The notes beneath the pieces were generated by a model. The model had not been told where the DNA came from. It ran no database searches and saw nothing but the letters and a program-made list of their open reading frames with translations. Both the position numbers and the translations under genes were made by a program. Shown one piece after another: positions 23,726 to 32,220 of a stretch of DNA of 36,307 bases. Positions within the stretch are counted from its first letter, which is position 1; every line of letters starts with the position of its first letter. The DNA lies in assembly GCA_047629355.1 (NCBI GenBank), contig JBLHWU010000035.1, positions 1-36,307 on the forward strand, given 5' to 3'. The stretch comes from CAYUNA01 sp047629355. Its GTDB lineage: Bacteria > Bacteroidota > Bacteroidia > Chitinophagales > Saprospiraceae.

Positions 23726-24511
23726 TCAGATACCATTTATCAGGTAATGCTGAAAGGCGACCGAGAAATACTTAATCTACATTAGCCTGCTGTGTGAACA
23801 CAAAAGTTATATTCCGAAGTATCCGCATTTGCAGTTGTTGCAATATATTTTAAATAGATTGACGCAGCAAGCAAAGGAAAAAGGGCGAAAGAAATTGACG
23901 CTAATTCTGCCCTTTGTGATTGCCCACGCTGACCAAAGGTGGAAAGAGAAACCGCTGTGGGCATATTTTGACCTACCAAGTAAAGATTTTAGTAAATTTA
24001 TTCCTAACTTTGAGTATCTCTTAACTGATTTATTTCAAGAAACGGATGAGTCTATTGAAGGAATGACAGCAGGAATGTTGGTCTCTACCTTTTTGTTATT
24101 TAAGCATAGAGGAGACGATGAATATTTGAAAACGTATGCTGAAAAGGTTTTATCTATTGGAAAACCTATAAAGATACGGTGACGGGGCGGATGTTTACCA
24201 AAGCAATTTCGAGATATATTCAGACGAATTATCCAATTAATCAAGAAGGATTAAATGAAATAATTGAAGGTGCTCCAGAATCTATAAAAAGTGAACTTAT
24301 GATGTTAGGCGAACGGTTATTAAAAGATGGGGAAGCGATTGGTGCGAACATCGAGAGAAAGAATCGTGGAATTGAGAAAAGAATGGAACAAATTGAAAAC
24401 ATCTTTGCAGAAAATACAGTTTTCATCTATGTCGTTTCCAAAATGAGAGGCGAAAGGTATTGCGGTGTTTGCGGATATTCCTTTGATAGAAGTGGAGAAA
24501 CATTGGAGTGA
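23726..24511 (+). pseudogene. Rpn family (PD-(D/E)XK) nuclease/transposase-like, broken
   Basis: Similarity begins in one frame at 23726 (SDTIYQVMLKGDRE), shifts by one base near 23762, and continues as KYLIYISLLCEHKSYIPKYP, LTLILPFVIAHADQRWKEKP and FIPNFEYLLTDLFQE. It shifts again near 24150 in a TTTT run (FIYWKTYKDTVTGRMF in the last frame) and ends at 24511. These segments are the typical order of Rpn recombination-promoting nucleases. The N-terminal nuclease start is missing, replaced by the TCTGAC palindrome. Two shifts plus truncation point to a dead gene; sequencing error could explain the shifts but not the missing start. Confidence 0.8.
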
Positions 24512-24583
24512 AATAAAGCCTGAACAAGCTTAAAGAAAACGAAAAATAACTTGAAAATAAAAGCAAACTTTTGATAAAAATAC

Positions 24584-24622
24584 AAAAGAGAGAAGTCAAG
24601 CCTATTTTGACTTCTCTCTTTT
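24584..24622. terminator. Strong hairpin terminator upstream of hutU
   Basis: A perfect 16-bp stem (AAAAGAGAGAAGTCAA mirrored as TTGACTTCTCTCTTTT), a 7-base loop and a following T. It can terminate transcription from the Rpn remnant. It ends 29 bases before the hutU start, so either the hutU promoter lies in that short gap or the hairpin is in its leader. Confidence 0.85.
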
Positions 24623-24651
24623 TGATATAAAAAATAAAAGCAACTAAAAAG

Positions 24652-26694
24652 ATGACAGACCTAACCACTTTTCAACACCAAATTCTCGAAGGAATCCCAA
24701 CAGACCTTCCCCCAATCCAAGCCTACGACCAACTCGTATCCCACGCGCCCAATCGAAACATCAAAGGCGTGCTAACCGACAACGAAAAGAAACTGGCGCT
24801 ACGAAATGCCTTGCGGTATTTCTCAACGGAACACCACCCTATTCTCGCTCCAGAATTTGCGGCGGAACTCGAAACTTACGGACGGATTTACATGCTGCGT
24901 TTTCGACCAGATTACCACATGCATGCGCGACCAATCGAGGAATATCCAGCAAAAACGCCACAAGCAGCAGCGATTATGTTGATGGTTCAGAACAACCTCG
25001 ATCCTGTGGTTGCGAAACATCCGCATGAGTTGATTACGTATGGTGGCAACGGGGCAGTTTTTCAAAATTGGGCACAATATCGCCTCTGCATGAAATATTT
25101 GTCGCAAATGACCGAGGAACAAACACTCGTTTTGTACTCTGGCCATCCGATGGGTTTGTTTCCAAGTCACAAAGATGCACCGCGCGTAGTGGTGACGAAT
25201 GGGATGATGATTCCAAATTATTCGAGCAAGAATGACTGGAATAAATACAATGCCCTCGGCGTGACTTCTTATGGGCAAATGACGGCAGGGTCGTTTATGT
25301 ATATTGGTCCGCAAGGGATTGTGCATGGCACGACGATTACCTTGTTGAATGCAGGGCGAATGATGAATTTGGGGGAAGATAATTTGCGAGGAAAGGTCTA
25401 TTTGACTTCTGGTTTGGGCGGTATGTCGGGTGCGCAAGCCTTAGCGGCGGTGATTACGGGTGCAATTGGTGTCTTGGCGGAAATTGACCAGCAAACGGTT
25501 GCACAGCGCATCGTCGATGGCTATGTTTTGCGCGAAAATGTTTTTACCGATTTGGATGTATTGGTGGCACGAATTGAGGAATATCGGAAGAAAAAAGAAG
25601 GCGTTGCGCTGGTTTATAGTGGAAATATCGTGGAGTTATGGGAAAAATTAGTCGAAGATAATGTCAAAATCGAATTGGGTTCTGACCAAACTTCGCTCCA
25701 CAACATTGATGATTTGGGCTATTGTCCAGCAGGTTATTCTTTTGAAGAAGCGAAAGAATTATTGCTGTCTAACAAAGCCAAATTCATGGAAGAAATCGGC
25801 TATACCTTGAAACGACACGTTCGCGCTATCAACGCAATGACGGAGCGTGGCATGTATTTTTGGGATTATGGCAATGCCTTTTTATTGGAAGCTGGCAAGG
25901 CTGATGCGGAGATTTGGGCGGATGAAACCAAGACCAAATACCGTTACCCTTCTTACGTGGAAGACATTATGGGACCGATGTGTTTTGATTATGGATTTGG
26001 ACCGTTTCGATGGGTTTGTGCATCGGGAAAGAAGGCAGATTTGGATAAAACGGATGCTATTGCGGCAAGTGTTTTAAAAGAAATTTTGAAAACCGCACCA
26101 ACGGAAATTCAGTCGCAATTGCGCGACAATATTCTTTGGATTGAAAATGCCGATAAAAACATTCCAATCGTTGGCTCGAAATCACGAATTTTATATGCAG
26201 ATGCGGAAGGTCGAATGAAAATTGCGAAAGCATTTAATGATGCGATTCAGTCAGGTGAAATTTCTGCACCAATCGTTTTGGGGCGTGACCACCATGATGT
26301 TTCGGGTACAGATTCTCCGTATCGAGAGACTTCAAATATCTATGATGGCTCTATGTTTACTGCAGATATGGCAGTGCAAAATGTGATTGGTGATTCCTTC
26401 CGGGGCGCAACTTGGGTGAGTATTCACAACGGTGGTGGCGTCGGTTGGGGCGAAGTGATAAATGGCGGTTTTGGAATGGTCATCGACGGGTCGGCAGATT
26501 CTGAACGGCGGTTGACTTCTATGCTGCACTGGGATGTCAATAATGGAATTGCGCGGCGAAGTTGGGCGCGGAATAAGGAAGCGATTTTTACGGCAAAACG
26601 GGCAATGACGATGCATCCAGATTTGGTGATTACGATTCCGAATTTGGCGGAGGATGAAGTTTTGGAAGCGGCATTTCGAAAGAAAGATGCTTAA
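24652..26694 (+). CDS. hutU: Urocanate hydratase (urocanase)
   Basis: 680 residues, the long form (common bacterial HutU is about 555). It catalyses the second step of histidine degradation, urocanate to imidazolone propionate, with tightly bound NAD. Visible features are ITYGGNGAVFQNWAQYRL, LYSGHPMGLFPS, the glycine-rich SGLGGMSGAQALA (NAD-binding region, about 250-263), DQTSLHN, MGPMCFDYGFGPFRWVC (holding the probable catalytic Cys) and LGRDHHDVSGTDSPYRETSN. No other hut genes are in the window, so the pathway must be encoded elsewhere or this is an isolated copy. Confidence 0.95.
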   Translation: MTDLTTFQHQILEGIPTDLPPIQAYDQLVSHAPNRNIKGVLTDNEKKLALRNALRYFSTEHHPILAPEFAAELETYGRIYMLRFRPDYHMHARPIEEYPAKTPQAAAIMLMVQNNLDPVVAKHPHELITYGGNGAVFQNWAQYRLCMKYLSQMTEEQTLVLYSGHPMGLFPSHKDAPRVVVTNGMMIPNYSSKNDWNKYNALGVTSYGQMTAGSFMYIGPQGIVHGTTITLLNAGRMMNLGEDNLRGKVYLTSGLGGMSGAQALAAVITGAIGVLAEIDQQTVAQRIVDGYVLRENVFTDLDVLVARIEEYRKKKEGVALVYSGNIVELWEKLVEDNVKIELGSDQTSLHNIDDLGYCPAGYSFEEAKELLLSNKAKFMEEIGYTLKRHVRAINAMTERGMYFWDYGNAFLLEAGKADAEIWADETKTKYRYPSYVEDIMGPMCFDYGFGPFRWVCASGKKADLDKTDAIAASVLKEILKTAPTEIQSQLRDNILWIENADKNIPIVGSKSRILYADAEGRMKIAKAFNDAIQSGEISAPIVLGRDHHDVSGTDSPYRETSNIYDGSMFTADMAVQNVIGDSFRGATWVSIHNGGGVGWGEVINGGFGMVIDGSADSERRLTSMLHWDVNNGIARRSWARNKEAIFTAKRAMTMHPDLVITIPNLAEDEVLEAAFRKKDA

Positions 26695-26761
26695 AAGCAA
26701 TTTTAAAAATGGCTGATAATATGGATGAGTTTTTGAGGGTGAAAACTTCTAGTGTATTTTG

Positions 26762-26901
26762 ACAAAGGAAGTTTGAGGGATAAAAGTGGTTTGCAAAAAC
26801 CGCTTTTATCCCTCAATAAACCTTACCCGCATTGCCACAGGCAAGGCACACTTTTTTTTAAAAGCTCGAAAACCTTACGATTTTCTCGCTTTTTTAAAAT
26901 T
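26762..26901 (+). repeat. R-family repeat, copy R3
   Basis: A complete copy. Hairpin 1 pairs GAGGGATAAAAG with CTTTTATCCCTC. Hairpin 2 is GCATTGCCACAGGCAAGGC. Hairpin 3 pairs CTCGAAAACC-type with ATTTTCTCG. Faces R4. Confidence 0.8.
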
Positions 26902-26952
26902 AAACTAACTCTTGCTACATGGCAATAATACACTGTAAACTATATTTCTTCT

Positions 26953-27049
26953 AAATTTGGGAAGCGAGAAAACCACAAAACTTTCAAGCTCCAAGATATA
27001 CAGTGCGCATTACCTGCGGCAATGCGAGTGAGATTTTAAGGGGTGAAAA
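26953..27049 (-). repeat. R-family repeat, copy R4 (partial)
   Basis: Minus-strand copy with hairpin 3 (GAAGCGAGAAAACCAC side near 26961) and hairpin 2 (GCGCATTACCTGCGGCAATGCG near 27005). Only a trace of hairpin 1 remains (AGGGGTGAAAA near 27039). Confidence 0.7.
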
Positions 27050-27095
27050 TACACTAGAATTTAGTTTACACGGTAATAAAAAACCTTTCAATAAA

Positions 27096-28598
27096 TTATT
27101 TCCCATTCACAATTCCTTTAAACAAAAGATAAACCCCACTAAAAAACAGCAAGCCAATTACTACAAAAATCCAACTTGCCAAAGTCGTCACACCAACACC
27201 TGCCAATCCAATTTGTAAAAAGAATAAGCCGACAACAAATAATAAAAATGCGCCGCCGACAATTTGTAAAATGGGCTGCATGTCTGAAATTTCCGTTTTC
27301 ACCTCAGTCACTGTTACTTTTGTAATGGCTTCCTGTCGATAGGTTTTTCCTGCAAAATAGAAGCATAAAATGGCTAAAAATCCAGTTCCCCAAGTCATCG
27401 TGAAGGCATAGCGCAAAGATTCTGCACCAAATTCAGGTGTCAAATAATCACTCATTAAGCCAATGCCTAAAGGACCCAATCCTAAACCAATAAAGTTGAG
27501 TACTAAAAATAAAATGGCAGAGGCTAATGCTCTTTTTTTGGCATCAACCAAGTTATGCGTGATGGCAATAGCAGGTGCTAAATACATAGCAGTCAATAAG
27601 GAAACGATGGCGTAGCAAAAAAGTACACTCGACAAGTTTTCACCAAAAAACGTATAATAAGAAACAAGATAATTGAGTAATCCTGCAATCACTGGAATCC
27701 ATAAATACCAGCGCAAGTCTTTTTTTCCAAATTTATCGACCAAATAGCCGCCTAAAAATGTACCCGTAATTCCACCAAAACCCGTGGTGACACCCAGCCA
27801 AATACCGATTTCTTCGATGGGCATTCCGTGTACTCTGGCTAAAAATGGCGCGTAGAAATTCCCAACGCCATAATTTCCGAAAGTATGAAAACCACAAGCC
27901 AGTGCGACGAAAACGAAGGTCTTCTTGGATAATAACAATTGAACAACTTCCCAGAAAGAGGATTCTATTTCCCCCTTTTCAGTCGATTGATGCGCATTAT
28001 CAGAATGCCCTTTTGGTGGTTCTTTTACCGTAAAAAACAAAACGAGCGCATACACAATCCCTGGAATACCCAACGCAAAAAATGCCATGCGCCAGCCGTA
28101 AGTCGCATCAATCCAGCCACCAATTGAGTAACCCGCCAAAATGCCAATATAAATACCCATCGAATAGATTGCCAATGCCGTCGCTCGCTGATGCACTGGA
28201 AAATAATCTGAAATCATCGAATGCGCTGGCGGACTTCCCCCTGCTTCCCCTACTCCAACACCCACTCTCGCCAATAGCAATTGAAAAAAATTCGCCACCA
28301 ATCCTGAAACCGCTGTCATTCCACTCCAAATTGCCAGTGACCAGCCGACTACGTTTCTTCGGTTGTTTTTATCCGCAAATCGTGCGATAGGCAAACCCAA
28401 GGTCACATAAAATACCGCAAAGGTGAAACCCGTCAATAAGCCCAGTTGCGTATCCGACAAGCCCAATTCTGCCTTAATGGATTCTTGAATAATGACCAAT
28501 ATTTGTCGATCAATAAAGTTAAAAGTATAGACGCCAGTGAGGATAAGTAAAATATACGCGCGGTATCGTTGGCTGTAAACTGGCTGCTTATTATTCAT
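27096..28598 (-). CDS. MFS transporter, spinster-like
   Basis: 500 residues, 12 predicted hydrophobic segments. The N-terminal NFIDRQILVIIQESIKAELG, followed by SDTQLGLLTGFTFAVFY, RFADKNNRRNVV (loop 2-3 motif) and GVGEAGGSPPAHSMISDYFP, is characteristic of the spinster branch of the major facilitator superfamily. Members move sphingolipids, lysophospholipids or other organic solutes. Substrate here unknown. A poorly conserved extra hydrophobic pair lies at the C-terminus. Divergent from the 181-residue gene, sharing a 174-base upstream region. Confidence 0.9.
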   Translation of the reverse strand: MNNKQPVYSQRYRAYILLILTGVYTFNFIDRQILVIIQESIKAELGLSDTQLGLLTGFTFAVFYVTLGLPIARFADKNNRRNVVGWSLAIWSGMTAVSGLVANFFQLLLARVGVGVGEAGGSPPAHSMISDYFPVHQRATALAIYSMGIYIGILAGYSIGGWIDATYGWRMAFFALGIPGIVYALVLFFTVKEPPKGHSDNAHQSTEKGEIESSFWEVVQLLLSKKTFVFVALACGFHTFGNYGVGNFYAPFLARVHGMPIEEIGIWLGVTTGFGGITGTFLGGYLVDKFGKKDLRWYLWIPVIAGLLNYLVSYYTFFGENLSSVLFCYAIVSLLTAMYLAPAIAITHNLVDAKKRALASAILFLVLNFIGLGLGPLGIGLMSDYLTPEFGAESLRYAFTMTWGTGFLAILCFYFAGKTYRQEAITKVTVTEVKTEISDMQPILQIVGGAFLLFVVGLFFLQIGLAGVGVTTLASWIFVVIGLLFFSGVYLLFKGIVNGK

Positions 28599-28772
28599 TA
28601 TTTTGTTTGGCTTAAATAGTTGACCGCTATTTTTTTATTGGGATAAAGATAGGAAACTTAAACGATTTATATTAAAAAATTCATTAGTACCCTTGATTTT
28701 ATTAAACCCCATCCATTTTCCATTTTTTTCCTAACTTCACCCTTCTAAAACAATTTTAAAAAATCTAATCCA

Positions 28773-29318
28773 ATGGCAACCAATAAAGAAGAAACCGCTT
28801 CCTTCGTCGTTCGTTTCAATCAAAAAATATTCCATACCGACGCGGGCGAACCCCAAGTACAATGGCGTGGCAACATTCGGCACGTGCAGGGCGGTGATGA
28901 AAAACGGTTTTCGGAATTTGAAGATGCAATGAAATTTATTCAAGGTAAATTGCAGGATTTGACCATCAATGCAACCGAAGATAAAACGCCCGAAGAACAG
29001 AAAGGCATTCTCGAAAAAAGTTTCAATATTTGGAAAAAAGTGACGAAGAATGCGCCCAAAATGGTCATGGATACCATTAAAGACCCAAAAAAAGGGATTG
29101 CGCAGATACAGCAGCAAATTACGGAAGTTGGCGATGAAATTGGGCACAAACTGGAGCAACAATTTGAGGAGAAAACGGGTCGAAAACTCGAAATCGACGA
29201 ATGGCGCGGCCCGTCTAAAACTGACCATCGAGAAATGATGGATATGATGGGTAAAATGGCGAAAGAAATCACGGCACTTAATAAGAAAGTGAATGCCTTG
29301 TCCAAGAAGGTGAAGTGA
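28773..29318 (+). CDS. Unknown protein upstream of the SARP regulator
   Basis: 181 residues, no leader. The N-terminal part (SFVVRFNQKIFHTDAGEPQV, then QWRGNIRHVQGGDEKRFSEF) looks like a small beta-rich domain. The rest is amphipathic, highly charged helix (EEQKGILEKSFNIWKKVTKN, IAQIQQQITEVGDEIGHKLE and a C-terminal ITALNKKVNALSKKVK coiled coil), recalling phasin-like proteins. I do not recognise a named family. It is followed by the R5 repeat and a SARP regulator on the same strand, which suggests a functional pair. Confidence 0.75.
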   Translation: MATNKEETASFVVRFNQKIFHTDAGEPQVQWRGNIRHVQGGDEKRFSEFEDAMKFIQGKLQDLTINATEDKTPEEQKGILEKSFNIWKKVTKNAPKMVMDTIKDPKKGIAQIQQQITEVGDEIGHKLEQQFEEKTGRKLEIDEWRGPSKTDHREMMDMMGKMAKEITALNKKVNALSKKVK

Positions 29319-29459
29319 AAAATGAGAAGTGAAAAAATCTTATAATTTTCGAGCTTTAAAAAACATATAGCGCGTTGCCTGCGGCAACGCGGGTGGGGTT
29401 CTTGAGGATGAAAAATGATTTTTGCAAAATCATTTTTCATCCTCAAACTCCTTTTGTTC
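29319..29459 (-). repeat. R-family repeat, copy R5
   Basis: Complete minus-strand copy starting directly after the stop codon at 29318. Hairpin 1 is perfect (GAGGATGAAAAATGATTTT mirrored across TGC). Hairpin 2 is GCGTTGCCTGCGGCAACGC. It ends 11 bases before the SARP start and creates a false upstream extension of the SARP reading frame. Confidence 0.85.
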
Positions 29460-29470
29460 AAATTCAATCA

Positions 29471-30283
29471 ATGGAGTCGCTCACGAATCAAATATCAACC
29501 CTGCTTGCCAAGCGCGAAGCTGCCCCGATACAGGTGCAGACGCTCGGTAGTTTTTTGGTGCATTGCCAAAATGAGCCTGTTGCTGCGAAGGCTTGGGGGC
29601 GCGATACGTCCCTGCAATTGTTCCAATTTTTGGTGACGGCGCGACATCGGCGAGGGTTGCATAAGGAACAAATTATTGATAGAATTTGGGAAGATGTAGA
29701 CAGCAAAGCGGGTGACCAAAATTTCAAAGTTGCCCTTCATGGCATTAATAAAGCTATCGAACCAGAGCGTAAAAGTCGCACCGAAGCCCGCTATATCTTG
29801 CGGCAAGGTGTGACCTATCAATTGAATTTGAAGGACATTTGGATAGATGCCGATGCCGTCGAACAATTCATCGCTATCGGCAATCAGGCTCTGACGGACG
29901 ATACCAAAATTGCTGAAATTGCCTACCGCGAAGCCCTTGATTTGTACCACGGAACCTACTTGCCTAATCGCCTTTACGAAGATTGGTCGAGTGACGAACG
30001 CGAGCGTTTGCAAGTATTGACGTTGGGTGCGTACATTACTTTGGGAGAGTTATTGGTAGAAAAAAATCCGATGGAAAGTATTCGGTTGGCGCAATTGGCC
30101 TTGCAGATTGATGCGGCATGGGAGGATGCGTATCGGATTCAAATGGCGGCTTATTTTCAAAAAGGCAACCGACCGATGGCGATTAAAACGTTTCAGCAAT
30201 GTGAAAAGGTGTTGGAACGGGAATTTGGGATTGAGCCGTTGCCAGAGACGTTGAGGTTGTTGAGGAAGATTAAGGGGGTTTGA
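29471..30283 (+). CDS. SARP/BTAD-type transcriptional regulator
   Basis: 270 residues from the ATG at 29471. The longer open frame from 29375 runs through repeat R5 and is rejected. Residues about 17-105 are an OmpR-type winged helix (QTLGSFLVHCQNEPVAAKAW, LQLFQFLVTARHRRGLHKEQ, then IIDRIWEDVD). The bacterial transcriptional activation domain follows from about 118 (DIWIDADAVEQF, YHGTYLPNRLYEDWSSDERE, LAQLALQIDAAWEDAYRIQM) to the end (EREFGIEPLPETLRLLRKI). SARP regulators are best known from actinomycete antibiotic clusters. Here it has no enzyme cluster beside it and follows the 181-residue protein. Confidence 0.9.
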   Translation: MESLTNQISTLLAKREAAPIQVQTLGSFLVHCQNEPVAAKAWGRDTSLQLFQFLVTARHRRGLHKEQIIDRIWEDVDSKAGDQNFKVALHGINKAIEPERKSRTEARYILRQGVTYQLNLKDIWIDADAVEQFIAIGNQALTDDTKIAEIAYREALDLYHGTYLPNRLYEDWSSDERERLQVLTLGAYITLGELLVEKNPMESIRLAQLALQIDAAWEDAYRIQMAAYFQKGNRPMAIKTFQQCEKVLEREFGIEPLPETLRLLRKIKGV

Positions 30284-30315
30284 TTTGAGTCATTTTTTAA
30301 CAAAAAAATAGGATT

Positions 30316-31119
30316 ATGAAAAAAGTAGCACTATTTATTTTATTAGGATTTTTTGCCAATTCTGCTTTTGGTCAAGAAACAGATTTTCCAAATGAATTTG
30401 CGGTATGGAGATACGATTATAATGAAGAAGGAGGACAACCATTTTATTCAATATATTATTATATGGAAGGGGATAGCACTTATATGAATACTTCTTACAA
30501 AAAAATATTTGGAGAAGGATTAATACGGTCTGAAGATAAGAGAGTCTATTTTATTCCTCAAAATGATACTATTGAGTATTTGATATATGATTTTAATTTA
30601 GAGGTAGGAGATAAATTTTTCCCCCCTCAATATGCAATTTCTTCAGGAATTGATACATTAATAGTTACTCAAATTAATTCAACATCACTTTATGGGGGAG
30701 TACGAAAAGTGTGGCATTTTGATGCTGCAACAACTTGGATTGAAGGTATCGGCACAGAATCTGGTTTTTTCTCTAATCCTTTTTATATAGGAAGTCCGAA
30801 TGGAAGCTCTTCTTTACAATGCTTTGTTAAAGATTCTATTATTATTGATAGTCAATGTCAACCAAATGATAGTAGCGATGAAACTATTGAACAAATCCAT
30901 GCTTCTGTTTTTCCTAATCCATTTTACGATGAAATTACTATAAAAACAGAATTATCGAAATTTATTGATTTAATCCAAGTATTCGATGTTAATGGACGAT
31001 TAATCAATTCTATTGAAGGTATATCAACTATTCAAATGAATTCAGAGTTATCAAATGGGTTATATTTTTTGAGAGTTGTAATTGGTGAACAAGAGTTTTA
31101 TCGTAGGGTAATCAAATAA
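30316..31119 (+). CDS. T9SS type A cargo protein
   Basis: 267 residues. Signal peptide MKKVALFILLGFFANSAFG (cleavage near 19-20). A central domain of about 160 residues, tyrosine- and acid-rich, is unrecognised. The C-terminus from about 193 (ASVFPNPFYDEITIKTELSK, IQVFDVNGRLINSI, LSNGLYFLRVVIG, EFYRRVIK) is the type A T9SS sorting domain (Por secretion tail). The product is therefore exported through the outer membrane and attached or released there. It begins 32 bases after the SARP gene on the same strand, close enough for co-transcription. It is more AT-rich than its neighbours. Confidence 0.9.
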   Translation: MKKVALFILLGFFANSAFGQETDFPNEFAVWRYDYNEEGGQPFYSIYYYMEGDSTYMNTSYKKIFGEGLIRSEDKRVYFIPQNDTIEYLIYDFNLEVGDKFFPPQYAISSGIDTLIVTQINSTSLYGGVRKVWHFDAATTWIEGIGTESGFFSNPFYIGSPNGSSSLQCFVKDSIIIDSQCQPNDSSDETIEQIHASVFPNPFYDEITIKTELSKFIDLIQVFDVNGRLINSIEGISTIQMNSELSNGLYFLRVVIGEQEFYRRVIK

Positions 31120-31142
31120 GAACTTCAATCGACCACGCCACA

Positions 31143-31165
31143 CCGTCAACCGTGTGCCGTCAACC
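31143..31165. repeat. CCGTCAACC double-word repeat before the YbbR gene
   Basis: Identical over 23 bases to 10032-10054. It ends 13 bases before the ATG at 31179 and is followed by a third degenerate word (CCGTCTAC) touching the start codon. Confidence 0.75.
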
Positions 31166-31178
31166 GTAATCCGTCTAC

Positions 31179-32177
31179 ATGGACAGCATCAAACTTTTCA
31201 AAAATAAAAGAGCAGAAATCACGATTCCCAAGGAACGAGGAATCCTCATTATCTGTATGATTATCGCGTCGATTTTTTGGTTTGTGGTAAAGATGTCGAA
31301 GGTTTATATAACGGACCGTGTGGTGCAGATTGACTATACTTTGCCCGAAGGTAAGGCGTTTGCAGAGTTGCCACCCGAAGAATTTGAGGCGCAAGTGGAA
31401 GGTACTGGCTGGAATTTGATGTATGATTTTTTCATCTCTGCCCAACCAAAAGTGACCTTTGATTTGAATACCTTTTTGACTTCGACGATTGAGCGCGACC
31501 AGATGGTGAAGCGGATAAATGAGCAATTGTTTAAGCTGTTGGAGGTGAAGGATGTGAGTAGTTTGTCGCAGCGGAGTTTTGGGAAAGATTATATTATTTT
31601 GGATTATGAGACGCGATTTGAGAAGAAATTGCCGGTGCTTTTTGATGGATTGCCATCGTTTCAACAAGGGTATGATTATTTGGATTTGGTGGTAATTACG
31701 CCTGATTCCGTGTTGGTGAGTGGACCATTTTCTTTGGTGGAAAGTCTGACGCATTGGAAAACGGATTTAGTGGAAGCGACGGATTTAAAAGAAAATTTCA
31801 CGCAAGAAGTACAACTCAAAGTACCTGAGATAGGACAAGTTTTTTTAAAACCTGAAAAGGTGCGAGTGGATATTACAGTGGAAGAATTTACCGAGAATTC
31901 TCTTTTTATACCCGTTACTTTAAAAAATCAGCCCGATAGCATTCGAATATTTCCTGCGAAGGTGCAGATACAGTTTGTAGTCGGATTGACTATGTTTAAT
32001 CAAATCACAGCGGATAGTTTTTTGCTGGAAGCGGACTTTCAAGGCATCGCTCGCAATGCAGCAAACAATACAGTGCCGCTTTCTTTAATCAAACAACCGA
32101 AAGAGATTAGTGGGGTGAATTTAAAAACTAAATCGGTAGAGTTTTTTATTTTAGAACAGGAAGAAGTAGCGCAGTGA
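31179..32177 (+). CDS. YbbR-like domain protein
   Basis: 332 residues. A cytoplasmic N-terminus is followed by one membrane helix (about 25-43, GILIICMIIASIFWFVVKMS). The rest is outside the membrane, made of YbbR-like beta repeats (about 45-110, 145-215 with ITPDSVLVSGPFSLVESL, and 220-320 with VRVDITVEEFTE). In Firmicutes the YbbR protein CdaR regulates the diadenylate cyclase CdaA; in Bacteroidota the role is less clear. No cdaA or coaE gene is next to it. The start lies directly behind the CCGTCAACC repeat. Confidence 0.85.
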   Translation: MDSIKLFKNKRAEITIPKERGILIICMIIASIFWFVVKMSKVYITDRVVQIDYTLPEGKAFAELPPEEFEAQVEGTGWNLMYDFFISAQPKVTFDLNTFLTSTIERDQMVKRINEQLFKLLEVKDVSSLSQRSFGKDYIILDYETRFEKKLPVLFDGLPSFQQGYDYLDLVVITPDSVLVSGPFSLVESLTHWKTDLVEATDLKENFTQEVQLKVPEIGQVFLKPEKVRVDITVEEFTENSLFIPVTLKNQPDSIRIFPAKVQIQFVVGLTMFNQITADSFLLEADFQGIARNAANNTVPLSLIKQPKEISGVNLKTKSVEFFILEQEEVAQ

Positions 32178-32220
32178 TTGGGCGTGAGTTTTATTAAAAA
32201 TTAAATAGGATTGTATCACA

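Larger units (their letters stand above)
26748..27058. repeat. Composite palindrome enclosing R3 and R4
   Basis: TCTAGTGTATTTT (26748-26760) is exactly mirrored at 27046-27058. Between them lie R3 on the plus strand and R4 on the minus strand, so the whole unit of 311 bp is roughly symmetric. No gene. Confidence 0.65.

Noticed and set aside
23829..24182. 117-residue protein as an independent gene
   Set aside because: It begins with TTG in the middle of a recognisable Rpn segment and continues in other frames on both sides, so it is part of a pseudogene.
28737..29228. 163-residue frame opposite the 181-residue gene
   Set aside because: Phe-rich antisense product; the plus-strand frame has a normal start, charged helices and a downstream partner.
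29375..29470. N-terminal extension of the SARP frame
   Set aside because: It is encoded by repeat R5 and has no similarity to the family; the ATG at 29471 fits the winged-helix domain.
31146..31754. 202-residue frame opposite the YbbR gene
   Set aside because: His- and Arg-rich translation typical of antisense to a real gene; the plus-strand YbbR protein is well supported.
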